The position numbers and the translations under genes are program-made. Source: Prevotella sp. (lineage in GTDB: Bacteria; Bacteroidota; Bacteroidia; Bacteroidales; Bacteroidaceae). Taken from it: a stretch of 49,355 nucleotides of DNA. The stretch covers positions 1 through 49,355 of the forward strand of contig JAFRQC010000039.1 in the NCBI GenBank assembly GCA_017428805.1. The letters run 5' to 3'. Of the stretch, positions 12,053 through 21,671 are shown piece by piece. Position 1 is the stretch's first letter; the number at the start of each line of letters is the position of its first letter. Below the pieces are notes generated by a model. It made no database searches. It was not told the DNA's origin and worked only from the letters and a program-made list of their open reading frames with translations.

Positions 12053-13924
12053 ATGGAAACTCAAAACAGTTACAAACGCACAGTGGCCGGTTCAGTAGGA
12101 GCCGGTGTGGGTGCCATCTTCAACGGTTCAGGACGTACTTATTACATCCTGGAGCACAAAACCAGCAGTAAGTATCACAGTGCTGGTGAGTCACAGAAAA
12201 TCATCATCGACCAGATTGAGATCGGTCGTGATGCCTCTTGTCAGGTTCGTTACGACGAATCCTTCGACACCGTCAGCCGCAAGCACGCTGCCATCGTCCG
12301 CGACGGCAACAACTGGCAGCTGATTCATCTTTCAACCTCTAATCCGACATTGGTGAATGGTCGTCCGATTCAGGGAACGTACTATCTGCAGTCTGGTGAT
12401 GAGATCCAGCTCTCTGTCAACGGTCCGCGTCTCGGCTTCATCCAGCCGCAGGGCAAGCAGGGACTGACCTCGAGCATCAAGCTCACAGAGCGTATGAATC
12501 TCTTCCGCGAGCAGGCTCTCCGTCCCTATCGTCGTGCCATCTGGGCCCTGGGAGCACTCCTGTTGCTCGTTATCCTCGGCTTCGGTGCATGGAACTACAA
12601 GCTGCACCTCGACAACCAGGCTCTCCGTCAGGAGATGGCCATGTATGCCGCACAGGTTGACTCTCTCGGTATGCTGAAGGCTAATCTTGAAGTTCAGGAA
12701 CAGCAGCTGACCGCTCAGCTCGCCGCAGATCCCAACAACCAAGAGGTAAAGCAGCAGCTCGGACAGGTTCAGCAGGAACGTGTACGTGTGGTCTATGCCT
12801 ATAACAATGCAGCCCAGAGACTGGCCTCTACAAAGGCTAAGATGGCTGAGTACGGCTACGACGATGACGATGAAGACGAAGCATTGGCTTCTGGCTCTTC
12901 ATCAGGAAGTCAGGCTCCGGATGCCATCGCAGATGTGACAGGCGGAGATGCAGGTCTGGGTGCCACAGGACCCATTACCGACGGTGAGGAGCGCTGGGAC
13001 AACTCTGAGCAGGCAATGGTGTCTGCAGACGGTGTCGCAGTCAATCCTGGCAACAAGAACGACTTTATCGACAAGTCGAACCCGACGATTGCCGAGTCAG
13101 GAAAGCAGTCTGCCGGTGCTTCAGACAATATCGTGAACTACTACAACGACATCTACACGCTGAAGGTGAAGCGCATCACCTTGGAGCGCGATGGAAACTC
13201 TTACGATCCGGGTATCGCCACCAGTCAGCTGGTTGTAGGTACTGGTTTCGTCGTCGGTGGTAAGTTCATCACTGCCCGTTCGAACCTCCAGCCGTGGGTA
13301 TATCGTAATGTCTATCGTGACGACTGGCGTGAGCTGTTGGCAGAATACGTGGCAGCAGGCTTCCATGTGATCATCGACTTCGAGGCCTACTCTACCCGTG
13401 GTTCTGGTCATCCGCTTCGTTTCAGCAACACACAGTTCGACCTGGCTTCACTCGAGGCTTACGACGGTAAGGACTATGTCGAGATCCGTAAGGATGTCAT
13501 CAAGCGCGTCAAGGGATGGGGTGTCGATATCAAGTACACCAAGCGTACCCGTGAGCAGTTCGTCGTGACCTACTACACCGACAACTCCCACAACGCCGCT
13601 TCTCTGTCACTCGGTGCTCCTGGCGGTCTGCCCGTCGACATTCCTACAGCACAGAGCCTGAAGGGTAGCGAGGAAGTGGTGATCGCCGGCTTCTCTGGCA
13701 AGACAGACATCCAGGTACTCTCGAACTACATCAAGTACTTCACCAGCCGTACCTCTCGTCTGGCCGCACGTTTCATCACCCTGCAGGATGCCTCTACCAA
13801 CTTTGGCTTCACTGGTTCGCCCGCCTTCTTCAAGGAGAGCAACGGCAGCTATCGTGTCGTAGGTGTCAACGTAGGTAATTTCGGTGGCGAGGTTCGTATC
13901 GTTCCGATCCACAGAGTAAGATAA
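12053..13924 (+). CDS. FHA - transmembrane - degenerate trypsin-fold protein
   Basis: 623 residues. The N-terminal FHA domain has the canonical GR (58-59), SRKH (75-78) and a degenerate VNG motif (101-103). A transmembrane helix (~162-180) is followed by a coiled coil (~182-262), an acidic DDDDEDE patch and a flexible linker. Residues ~365-623 resemble an HtrA/trypsin-like fold: GTGFVVGGKFITA then RSN where the catalytic His is expected (408-412), and GFTGSPAFF (585-593) where GNSG[GS]P is expected. Both His and Ser appear replaced (by Ser and Thr), so it is probably a pseudoprotease. It would link cytoplasmic phosphothreonine reading to a periplasmic module. Confidence 0.82.
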   Translation: METQNSYKRTVAGSVGAGVGAIFNGSGRTYYILEHKTSSKYHSAGESQKIIIDQIEIGRDASCQVRYDESFDTVSRKHAAIVRDGNNWQLIHLSTSNPTLVNGRPIQGTYYLQSGDEIQLSVNGPRLGFIQPQGKQGLTSSIKLTERMNLFREQALRPYRRAIWALGALLLLVILGFGAWNYKLHLDNQALRQEMAMYAAQVDSLGMLKANLEVQEQQLTAQLAADPNNQEVKQQLGQVQQERVRVVYAYNNAAQRLASTKAKMAEYGYDDDDEDEALASGSSSGSQAPDAIADVTGGDAGLGATGPITDGEERWDNSEQAMVSADGVAVNPGNKNDFIDKSNPTIAESGKQSAGASDNIVNYYNDIYTLKVKRITLERDGNSYDPGIATSQLVVGTGFVVGGKFITARSNLQPWVYRNVYRDDWRELLAEYVAAGFHVIIDFEAYSTRGSGHPLRFSNTQFDLASLEAYDGKDYVEIRKDVIKRVKGWGVDIKYTKRTREQFVVTYYTDNSHNAASLSLGAPGGLPVDIPTAQSLKGSEEVVIAGFSGKTDIQVLSNYIKYFTSRTSRLAARFITLQDASTNFGFTGSPAFFKESNGSYRVVGVNVGNFGGEVRIVPIHRVR

Positions 13925-13937
13925 ATCTTATCAGAAT

Positions 13938-15035
13938 ATGTCAGAAGTAAAAATCAAACTGGCTGCAGGCACGAATGTCGGACTAATCCGACAGAACAAT
14001 GAAGACAATTTCGTTGTCTCCAGTGACCTCAGCACTTCTGAATGGCTCATCCCCCAGGCCGGCCCCTATGCCGACTTGGGGGAGTTTGGTGCCCTCCTCG
14101 TCGTAGCAGACGGTATGGGTGGTGCCAATGCGGGTGAGGTGGCATCAGCCATTGCCGTAGAGACCATACAGAAAAAATTCACACCCGAACTGATCAAGGA
14201 TGCCATCAGTAACGACAAAGACATCCAGGAGTTCATGAAGGACGTGGTGAAAGAGGCCGACCTCAACATCCTCAACCACAGCAAGGAAGACGCCTCTACC
14301 CATGGCATGGGCACCACCATCGTCATGGCGTGGATCTTCGGCGACAAGGCCTATGTCTGCTGGTGTGGAGACAGCCGTTGTTACGTTCTCAACAAGAAGC
14401 ACGGGCTGATTCAGTTGTCAAAGGACCACTCCTACGTTCAGGAACTCGTCGACAAGGGAGAACTGAGTCCAGAGCTGATGCACGATCATCCGCTGTCAAA
14501 CGTCATCACCCGTTGTCTGGGCGATGTTGAAAGACGAGCTGAACCCGAGACACGTATCTATCAGCTGCACAACGGCGATATCATCATGCTCTGCAGTGAC
14601 GGTCTCTGTGGCATCTGTCACGACGATATGATCCTCGACACGATGATCAAGTTCCACGAAGACCCGATTGAGTGCAAGAACGAGTTGATCTCTGCTGCCC
14701 TCTCTGCAGGCGGTTACGACAATGTGACCATCGCCATGGCCAACATCCAGACCGATGAGGAACCTGAAGAAGAGCCGGAGGCTGAAGAAGAAAAGGAAGA
14801 GAAAGACGAAGAGAAGGCCGAAGAGGAAGAGAACCTCTCCACAACCGTACGCAGCGAGGTCATCGGACACCGTACCAAGAAAGGCAAAGGCAGATTCTTT
14901 CTGATTCTGCTCCTGCTCATCATCATCGGTTGCACAGCCTATCTCTGGCTGGCGAAGGACAGTGATCCCGTGAAGCAGGCCTTCATGACAACCGTGATAC
15001 CCTACTGGGACAAACTGATGAGTTACGTCAAATAG
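13938..15035 (+). CDS. Membrane-anchored PP2C-family Ser/Thr phosphatase
   Basis: 365 residues. PPM/PP2C motifs are in order: N-E-D-N (21-24, Asp23 metal ligand), VVADGMGG (Asp58), GTT (125-127), GDSR (144-147), SDG (200-202) and YDNVT (Asp251). These metal ligands support an active Mn/Mg phosphatase that would reverse the kinases' phosphorylation. The catalytic domain is followed by a highly acidic Glu-rich stretch (~262-290), a basic patch, and one transmembrane helix (~300-319) with a short outer tail. It thus faces the cytoplasm at the same membrane as the kinases. Gaps of 13 and 14 bp to its neighbours indicate an operon. Confidence 0.93.
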   Translation: MSEVKIKLAAGTNVGLIRQNNEDNFVVSSDLSTSEWLIPQAGPYADLGEFGALLVVADGMGGANAGEVASAIAVETIQKKFTPELIKDAISNDKDIQEFMKDVVKEADLNILNHSKEDASTHGMGTTIVMAWIFGDKAYVCWCGDSRCYVLNKKHGLIQLSKDHSYVQELVDKGELSPELMHDHPLSNVITRCLGDVERRAEPETRIYQLHNGDIIMLCSDGLCGICHDDMILDTMIKFHEDPIECKNELISAALSAGGYDNVTIAMANIQTDEEPEEEPEAEEEKEEKDEEKAEEEENLSTTVRSEVIGHRTKKGKGRFFLILLLLIIIGCTAYLWLAKDSDPVKQAFMTTVIPYWDKLMSYVK

Positions 15036-15049
15036 AAAAGTCGGTAACT

Positions 15050-16711
15050 ATGACATTCAAAGAAGGAAGTATCGTAGCCGAGCACTATGAACTCAAGCGT
15101 CAGCTCGGACAAGGCAGTTTCGGCGATGTATGGCTGGCACATAACCTGCTGGCAGACATCGATGTGGCCATCAAATTCTATGGCACGCTTGACTCCAAGG
15201 GACTCGAGGAGTTCCGCAACGAGTTCAAGGTGGCCTACAAGCTGCGCCATCCCAATCTGCTCAACATCAACCATTTTGATGTCTACGACAACTGTCCTTA
15301 CCTGGTGATGCCCTATTGTGCCAACGGCTCTGTCACTAACCAGATCGGGAAGATGCCAGAGTCTGAGATCTGGAAGTTCATCCTCGACGTGTCTGGCGGA
15401 CTGGCATTCCTGCACAGTCAGCAGCCGCCCATCGTCCATCAGGACATCAAGCCCGACAATATCCTCATCACCAGCGACGGCCGCTATGTCATCTCCGACT
15501 TTGGCATCAGCCGTAGCTTCCGGACAAAGATGAGCCGCACCAACAACAATATCAGCAGCTCAGGAACCATTGCCTATATGGGTCCTGAGCGGTTCTCAGA
15601 GAAGCCATTGGTCGTACTGGCTAGCGACATTTGGGCCTTCGGTATGACGCTCTACGAACTGATGACAGGCGACGTACTGTGGGAAGGTATGGGAGGCTGT
15701 GTACAGTTGAACGGCGCACGCATCCCAAACATCGAGGGGCCGTTCTCCCCTGAGCTCATCAACCTCGTCACCTCCTGTCTGGCAGCCGAGACCTGGAACC
15801 GTCCGACAGCTGCCCAGATCAACGATATGGCGACGGCCCGTCTGCAAGGCAAGTCCAACACTTATTACACTAATTATCAACCGTCTCAACCCGTAAGAAA
15901 TAAGGCTCCGGAGAAACCTGCTCCTGCGCCCAAGCCGTCAGCACCTGTTCACAACAGCAGCAACAACAACCTGCGAAACGGGCTCATCCTTGCTGCTGTG
16001 GCCTGCCTGGCCATTGCCCTCCTCTCTGGCGCCGTCATCTACTTTAACAAGCAGAACGAAGACCAGATCTCCAAGACGCGTCAGCGTATCGACGCATTGA
16101 AGAGCAGTCAGGAGAGTCTCAAACCCGTCGACAGACCCGTCGATAATAAACCACAACCGTTGCTCGCACCCAAAACGACAACGGAATCATCCAAATCCGC
16201 CCCTATCCATACGACTCCCAAACCCGCCAAGGTGGACGACCGCATCATCATCCAGCCGGCAAAGACGGCCAAGACGCTCACAACCCCTCAGCCGTCGGCA
16301 AGCGATGCATCCAATGACGACGCCATCTTCTACGCCTGCCAGTCCATCAACGACTATGAGTCGTATCTGAACTCTTTCCCCCACGGTCGTCACAGAACTG
16401 CTGCCACGAACGCCATCAACTCCCTCCTGGGCAGAAACGACAATGTAGCCAACGAGAACGTGGTCGCCGAACCTGTTCCCCGTCATCGTGTAGGACAAGC
16501 CCCGCCTGTCCATCGCACAGCCCCACCTCCCCGTCGTAGCAGTTACAACTCCGACTACAGCGTCAGCGTGCGCAGCAACGGCATGCACAGCGGCGGTGGT
16601 ATGCGCAGCAGCGGAGGAGGCGGCATGAGAAGCAGTAGCGGTGGCGGTTCGCGCAGCAGCTCACACAGCAGTGGTGGTGGCGGCTCCAACAGACACGCAA
16701 GACCACATTAG
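15050..16711 (+). CDS. Membrane Ser/Thr kinase (non-RD) with Gly/Ser/Arg-rich outer tail
   Basis: 553 residues. Kinase domain ~13-265: GQGSFGDV (20-27), Lys42, HQDIKPDN (130-137; HQD, non-RD), DFG (150-152), GPE (178-180). A Pro-rich linker leads to a transmembrane helix (~311-332). The periplasmic region (~220 residues) is Thr/Pro/Lys-rich, then has a short helical segment (DAIFYACQSINDYESYLNSF), and ends in a ~40-residue low-complexity tail of GGG-M-R-S-S type repeats. Such a tail suggests attachment or interaction with peptidoglycan, polymer or protein, but its role is unknown. The kinase domain is closely similar to those at 7531 and 17491. Confidence 0.9.
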   Translation: MTFKEGSIVAEHYELKRQLGQGSFGDVWLAHNLLADIDVAIKFYGTLDSKGLEEFRNEFKVAYKLRHPNLLNINHFDVYDNCPYLVMPYCANGSVTNQIGKMPESEIWKFILDVSGGLAFLHSQQPPIVHQDIKPDNILITSDGRYVISDFGISRSFRTKMSRTNNNISSSGTIAYMGPERFSEKPLVVLASDIWAFGMTLYELMTGDVLWEGMGGCVQLNGARIPNIEGPFSPELINLVTSCLAAETWNRPTAAQINDMATARLQGKSNTYYTNYQPSQPVRNKAPEKPAPAPKPSAPVHNSSNNNLRNGLILAAVACLAIALLSGAVIYFNKQNEDQISKTRQRIDALKSSQESLKPVDRPVDNKPQPLLAPKTTTESSKSAPIHTTPKPAKVDDRIIIQPAKTAKTLTTPQPSASDASNDDAIFYACQSINDYESYLNSFPHGRHRTAATNAINSLLGRNDNVANENVVAEPVPRHRVGQAPPVHRTAPPPRRSSYNSDYSVSVRSNGMHSGGGMRSSGGGGMRSSSGGGSRSSSHSSGGGGSNRHARPH

Positions 16712-16734
16712 AATAATCATAACACAAAATAGAA

Positions 16735-17481
16735 ATGAAAGCATTCAGACTAACAGCAGTAGCATTCCTGCTCACCATGTGCCAGGCATCGTTCGCACAG
16801 TACGATGGCGACGGGTACTATCATCCCGAATACGACAGCCAACGTCCGCCAAGCCGGTACTCCAGTTACCACTCCACCACTTATATCGACGACTATGAGG
16901 CGGGATGGTGCAACTTCTACGGCGAATACTCTCCCCTGAAATTGACGACGACTGCACATGGGGCGGACGACCGAACCTTCCATACTGCCACGATAGGTTT
17001 CAGCTACAACTACGTCATCGACAACACGCCCATCACTACCGAAATAGGCTTTGAGGCCAGCGGTTCATGGTTCTCGGAACGTTATAACGACGGATCAAAG
17101 ACCAACCTGAACTTCTACTCCGGCAAGATTCCCCTCAACCTTGGTGTGCGCTTCCCTGTGGCAGAAGGTTTCTGGATTGTCCCCTATGGCGGCATCAACG
17201 TGAAATGGAACGTCTATGGTGAGGAGCGTGAGACGGATGCACATGGAAACCAGCGCACATGGAAAATCTTCTCCGGATCCGACATGTACGACAGCGACTA
17301 CAACCGCTGGCAGCTGGGCTATCAGGCCGGCTTGAAGTTTGTGATTGGCAACTGCGTCTCCCTCGGTGCTGCCTGGAAGGCAGACATCACCCCGTTCTGC
17401 TCTTACTGGGAACCTGAAACAAAGTCGGAAGAGAAAGAGCGCTTCCGTGGTCTTGCTTTCACCCTCGGTTACATTTTCTAA
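16735..17481 (+). CDS. Predicted outer-membrane beta-barrel protein
   Basis: 248 residues with a signal peptide (MKAFRLTAVAFLLTMCQASFAQ). After a Tyr/Ser-rich N-terminal region the protein alternates amphipathic strands rich in aromatic residues (TATIGFSYNYV, TEIGFEASGSWF, IPLNLGVRFPV) and ends in the strand FRGLAFTLGYIF with a terminal Phe, as is typical for barrels handled by BamA. It looks like a small 8-10 strand porin-like or OmpX-like barrel. Lying between two kinase genes, it may be an outer-membrane partner of the signalling locus; that is inferred from position only. Confidence 0.75.
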   Translation: MKAFRLTAVAFLLTMCQASFAQYDGDGYYHPEYDSQRPPSRYSSYHSTTYIDDYEAGWCNFYGEYSPLKLTTTAHGADDRTFHTATIGFSYNYVIDNTPITTEIGFEASGSWFSERYNDGSKTNLNFYSGKIPLNLGVRFPVAEGFWIVPYGGINVKWNVYGEERETDAHGNQRTWKIFSGSDMYDSDYNRWQLGYQAGLKFVIGNCVSLGAAWKADITPFCSYWEPETKSEEKERFRGLAFTLGYIF

Positions 17482-17490
17482 TAGACAAAA

Positions 17491-19098
17491 ATGGCTATAT
17501 TCGATCAACGATACGAACAAGAATTACTCCTCGGGCGGGGTGCCTTCTCTGAGGTCTGGAAAGTTAAGGACATCCAGACGGGTGTGACCCTTGCCCTGAA
17601 AATCTACAACCCCACGACAGGCATCGACGAGGACGGCAAGGACATGCTGACGCATGAGTTCGCCCTGATGGTGAACGCCAATCACAAGAATCTGCTCCGT
17701 CCCCTGTTCTTCGCTGTCAGCGGCGACCGTCCCTACCTCATACTCCCCTTCTGCGAACGGGGAAACATCGGTAAGATGGTCGGCAGCATGGGTGAGGAAG
17801 AAGCGTGGAAACTCCTGCGCGACTGCGCTAGTGCCCTCGCCTATCTCCACGCTATGAATCCTCCCGTGCTCCATCAGGACATCAAACCCGCCAACATCCT
17901 GCTCAACGACAACGGCGACTACATGCTCACCGACTTCGGTGTCAGCACACAAGTCAAGCAGTCGCTCAGCCGTGTGTCACATCAGGACATGGCCCTGCTC
18001 TCTGCAGGCACCATCTCCTATATGGCGCCAGAGCGCTTCTCGCGCAACAACCTGCCCGTGATGGCCAACGACATCTACTCGCTCGGTTCTACCGTCTTCG
18101 AACTCATATCCGGCATGCTGCCCTTTGGCAACGACGGAGGCCTGTTGCAGCGTAAGGGTGCTGAGATCCCCGAACTGCCTGGTGACTACTCACCGCTGTT
18201 GAAGAAGACGCTCGACAACTGTCTGCAGGAAGAGCCCTGGCAGCGTCCGACAGCCGAGCAGCTGGAAGAGATCGCCACACGAGCCATCCGTCATCCGGAA
18301 CTGCGTAACGTCGTTCCCCAGGCAGAGACAGAGGCAGAGCCCGTGACATCATCGGCAAAGTCAACGACCATGCAGATTCCTGACCAGTATCTGCAACAGG
18401 CAAAAACTCCCGTCAAAGGTACTGTCGTTGGCCCGTCATCCGCCAAAAATAACGTGGTTGATGACACACCTGTCGAACCCAAGAAATCAGGCAAGACACT
18501 CTATATCATCATCGCAGCCGTCATCATCGCAGGCCTTGCTGCCGGCTGGTTCTTACTCTCAGGCAAAGACAAGCCTCTGGCTGTACTTCAAGATGAGTCT
18601 GCCATCAGTGCCGACTCCCTGCTGAAACTCGCCGAGGCTCAGGAGTTTGAGGAGTGTATGAACCTGTTCCGTCAAGACGATCCTGACAGCATCAACAGTG
18701 CCAGAAACCGAATGGCTGCCCTGGCGGAGAAAGGCAACAAGGACGCTATCCACGAGATGGCCTACACCTATGCCCCCATCCCCAACGATCAGGAGTCAGA
18801 CCGTCGCAAACGTCGCCTCGGCTGGAGCATCAACGCCGACGGCATCCCCACCTCGCCGGAAATCAACCAACAGTCGATCAACTGGCTCGAGAAGGCTATT
18901 GCCGTTTCCGACTCCACCGATTATCAGGCGCTCTACTGGCTCACCTATTTCTACGCTACCGGCACCATCGTGAAAACCGACTATGCGAAGGCTATGCAAC
19001 TCCTGGTGAAGGCCAGCGAGGAAGCCGGACGCCAGCAGGACGTGACATTCAAACAGAAAATCGATGATATGATCACTCAATTAAGACAGATGCTATGA
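17491..19098 (+). CDS. Membrane Ser/Thr kinase (non-RD) with Sel1-like outer region
   Basis: 535 residues. Kinase domain ~8-265: GRGAFSEV (15-22), Lys37, HQDIKPAN (128-135; HQD), DFG (148-150), APE (179-181). Shares with the kinases at 7531 and 15050 a C-lobe insertion of GG-x-L-Q-x-x-G-A-x-I-P type. A transmembrane helix lies at ~336-356. The outer region contains Sel1-like helical repeats (about residues 420-510: NWLEKAIAVSDSTDYQALYW, then YATGTIVKTDYAKAMQLLVK), which usually mediate protein-protein contacts. The stop overlaps the next start by 4 bp (ATGA). Confidence 0.92.
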   Translation: MAIFDQRYEQELLLGRGAFSEVWKVKDIQTGVTLALKIYNPTTGIDEDGKDMLTHEFALMVNANHKNLLRPLFFAVSGDRPYLILPFCERGNIGKMVGSMGEEEAWKLLRDCASALAYLHAMNPPVLHQDIKPANILLNDNGDYMLTDFGVSTQVKQSLSRVSHQDMALLSAGTISYMAPERFSRNNLPVMANDIYSLGSTVFELISGMLPFGNDGGLLQRKGAEIPELPGDYSPLLKKTLDNCLQEEPWQRPTAEQLEEIATRAIRHPELRNVVPQAETEAEPVTSSAKSTTMQIPDQYLQQAKTPVKGTVVGPSSAKNNVVDDTPVEPKKSGKTLYIIIAAVIIAGLAAGWFLLSGKDKPLAVLQDESAISADSLLKLAEAQEFEECMNLFRQDDPDSINSARNRMAALAEKGNKDAIHEMAYTYAPIPNDQESDRRKRRLGWSINADGIPTSPEINQQSINWLEKAIAVSDSTDYQALYWLTYFYATGTIVKTDYAKAMQLLVKASEEAGRQQDVTFKQKIDDMITQLRQML

Positions 19099-20849
19099 GG
19101 AAAATGATTTTAGGCCTGATGCTGCTGACAGGCATCAGCCTACAAGCCCAGATTGCCTCGTGGGTACTCCACCCCACCTACGATAAGATCAAACCCCTGA
19201 ACAACGGTAACTACGTCGTCTCGAAGAACGGCCGTCAAGGTATGGTCAATGCCCAGGAGCAGGAAATCCTGCCCATCCAATACGACAAGGTAGAATTCTA
19301 CAGCGGCGATATGGGCCTGCTCTATAACGGCAATAAGTTCGTGGGCTATACCGACGACCAAGGCAAGGTGAAGGACGTTTCCGACATGGGTTTCAAGACC
19401 TACATCATGGACCGTTTCTCCGACGGCTATCTGGCCGTGAAGAGCGCCTCGGGCCATTACTACCTCACTCCCAAAAGGACTGTGCCCCTTGGCCCATACA
19501 ACGAAGCATGTCCCTTCAGCGAGGGCTATGCCTGGGTGAAAGTGCCGAAGAATGCCAAGCACATCATGGACGGCGAATACACCTTCGACGTGCTGTCGGC
19601 AAAGACCGGTGAACCTGCCATCCTGAAACTCGACGGCCACACCAAGGAAGACATCGACTTCATCTCCTCCTCGAGCAACGGCAGATGTATTATCGTGCTG
19701 AAAAAGCGCTTCTACGAGTACAACTATCGTACCGAGACGCTCATGCCCCTAAGCACCGACGACTACGACGACAACACATCCCGTGTGATGGCCAACGAGC
19801 GACCTGTGAAAGTGAACTTCGAGGGCGACCGTTTCATCATTCACTTCAAGCAGGGCTACATGACCTTCAACAACCTGATGCAGCTCACAGGCATCACCTA
19901 CAACGGTCAGCCCACCAGGACTTTTGACGTGCCAGAACCACCCGTGCTGACCGTGTCGAGTCCCATCTCCATCACCACCTCTGAAGGAACCAAGCTCTTA
20001 GGACTGAAACACTTAGGCAAGGATGTGCTCGCGGCACAGTTCGAAGCTGTGGAACGTCGCTGGGACGACCTCGCACTGGTGAAGATGAACGGCCGTTACG
20101 GTGTGGTCAGGATCGATCCCAATCACTCCTGCCGCTTCACCCTCAACGGGAACAAGAGCATCCCCTTCGAGCACAAGACCGTCAACACCGAGATCCGTGC
20201 AATCTGCCCGCCCTTCATGCAGTTGCCTTTGATGACCCTCTCCAGCCTCGACAACTCCTGCACCGTGGGCATCGACACCCGACAGGAAATCAGCAACGTC
20301 GAGACCGCCATCCTCAGCTACGAATGTACGCTGCAGATTCCTGATAACATCGGTCTGGGGCAGACCAAGGCCAACGCCAGAATCGCCATCAACTACGACG
20401 GCCTGAAATTCACGCCTGCAGAGATTCCCTACAATGCTTGGTACATCAAAAACTATACGGTCGAACTGCTCTCTCACCAGTTGAATGGCGACGAGTTGAC
20501 AGCTGAAATTCAGGTCAGCCGCACCAATCAGAACGATGATACGAACTATTTCCGCAACGTGAGCATCGAAGCCGAGGACTCCGTCGAGTGTTCCTTCAGC
20601 AAGTTGAGCGAAGATCGATATACTGCCATCATGCACGGCTTCACGCAGAACACCGTTCGCTTCAATGTCTTCATCACCGAAGACGGTTGTCCCACCATCT
20701 CCTACCCCTTCTCCATCCCCGTGAGAGGCAATGCTTCGTCAGCTGCCAGGGGAAATGAAAGGAGATCCGACACGCCCGTCAGGCAAAAGCCCGTCAGCAA
20801 GCCGAAGCCCACCCCCAAGAAGGAAGAGAAGAAATTTATCCTCAAATGA
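19095..20849 (+). CDS. Secreted WG-repeat-like protein
   Basis: 584 residues with a signal peptide (cleavage near LQAQ, residue ~19). The N-terminal ~350 residues contain spaced beta units such as [39 protein letters not shown] and [10 protein letters not shown], matching the WG_beta_rep pattern (YDxI..F..G...V...GK.GvI). The rest is beta-rich without a recognised family and ends in a Lys/Pro-rich tail. It is translationally coupled to the upstream kinase (ATGA overlap), so it probably functions with it in the periplasm or at the surface. Confidence 0.78.
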   Translation: MRKMILGLMLLTGISLQAQIASWVLHPTYDKIKPLNNGNYVVSKNGRQGMVNAQEQEILPIQYDKVEFYSGDMGLLYNGNKFVGYTDDQGKVKDVSDMGFKTYIMDRFSDGYLAVKSASGHYYLTPKRTVPLGPYNEACPFSEGYAWVKVPKNAKHIMDGEYTFDVLSAKTGEPAILKLDGHTKEDIDFISSSSNGRCIIVLKKRFYEYNYRTETLMPLSTDDYDDNTSRVMANERPVKVNFEGDRFIIHFKQGYMTFNNLMQLTGITYNGQPTRTFDVPEPPVLTVSSPISITTSEGTKLLGLKHLGKDVLAAQFEAVERRWDDLALVKMNGRYGVVRIDPNHSCRFTLNGNKSIPFEHKTVNTEIRAICPPFMQLPLMTLSSLDNSCTVGIDTRQEISNVETAILSYECTLQIPDNIGLGQTKANARIAINYDGLKFTPAEIPYNAWYIKNYTVELLSHQLNGDELTAEIQVSRTNQNDDTNYFRNVSIEAEDSVECSFSKLSEDRYTAIMHGFTQNTVRFNVFITEDGCPTISYPFSIPVRGNASSAARGNERRSDTPVRQKPVSKPKPTPKKEEKKFILK

Positions 20850-20859
20850 CGCCGACCGC

Positions 20860-21537
20860 ATGAGAATAGATATTATCACCGTACTGCCGGAGATGCTCGA
20901 GGGTTTCGTCCACGAGTCCATCCTCGCACGGGCAGAGAAGAAAGGACTGGCGGAGATCCGCCTGCACAACCTCCGCGACTACACCCTCGACAAGTGGCGC
21001 CGTGTCGACGACTATCCCTACGGCGGCTCTGCCGGTATGGTTATGCAGTGCGAACCCATCGACCGCTGCATCTCCGCCCTGAAGGCCGAGCGCGACTACG
21101 ACGAGGTCATCTTCACTTCGCCCGACGGTGAACGTTTCGACCAGCACATCGCCAACGAACTCTCCCTCAAGGGCAACCTCATCATCCTCGCAGGCCACTA
21201 CAAAGGCATCGACCAGCGCATCCGCGACCATCTCATCACCCGTGAGATCTCCATCGGCGATTTCGTGCTCACCGGCGGCGAACTCGTGGCAGCGATGATC
21301 GCAGATGCCGTCATCCGTGTCGTGCCAGGTGTCATCGGCGACGAACAGTCTGCCCTCTCCGACTGTTTCCAGGACGATATCCTCGCCGCTCCCATCTACA
21401 CCCGTCCCGCCGACTACAAAGGCTGGAAGGTGCCCGATATTCTCCTCAGCGGCAACGAGGCGAAGATCCGTGAGTGGGAACTCGATCAGGCCATGGAGCG
21501 CACCCGCCGCCTCCGTCCGGACTTGTTGGATAAATAA
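20860..21537 (+). CDS. trmD: tRNA (guanine-N1-)-methyltransferase TrmD
   Basis: 225 residues, the usual length. Methylates G37 at N1 in tRNAs reading CNN codons, using S-adenosylmethionine, and prevents frameshifting. The trefoil-knot SPOUT motifs are visible: [11 protein letters not shown] at the start, [10 protein letters not shown] and [18 protein letters not shown], then the C-terminal domain. The start at 20860 (ATG AGA ATA GAT) is 10 bp after the WG-like gene; upstream in-frame codons from 20731 read the neighbouring gene in another frame and are excluded. Confidence 0.97.
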   Translation: MRIDIITVLPEMLEGFVHESILARAEKKGLAEIRLHNLRDYTLDKWRRVDDYPYGGSAGMVMQCEPIDRCISALKAERDYDEVIFTSPDGERFDQHIANELSLKGNLIILAGHYKGIDQRIRDHLITREISIGDFVLTGGELVAAMIADAVIRVVPGVIGDEQSALSDCFQDDILAAPIYTRPADYKGWKVPDILLSGNEAKIREWELDQAMERTRRLRPDLLDK

Positions 21538-21609
21538 GTCTTTACTCAAAATTGGCTGACCCTATTCTGCTTATAGTGAATCTGATTTTAGTGAGAACAT
21601 AATAAATCC

Positions 21610-21637
21610 TATATTCTATATTTTATATTTTATATTT
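21610..21637. repeat. Heptanucleotide tandem repeat (TATATTT x4)
   Basis: Four 7 bp units: TATATTC, TATATTT, TATATTT, TATATTT, in the AT-rich region downstream of trmD. A two-unit inverted relative (AATATAG twice) lies at 23108-23121, on the far side of the IS element. Confidence 0.75.
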
Positions 21638-21671
21638 TAAAATTGCAATGAGGTTTTAGAAATTGTATTTA

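Noticed and set aside
7531..20849. Type VI secretion cluster with kinase/FHA/phosphatase
   Set aside because: No Tss, Hcp, VgrG or ClpV-like gene is present; only the signalling-type proteins occur.
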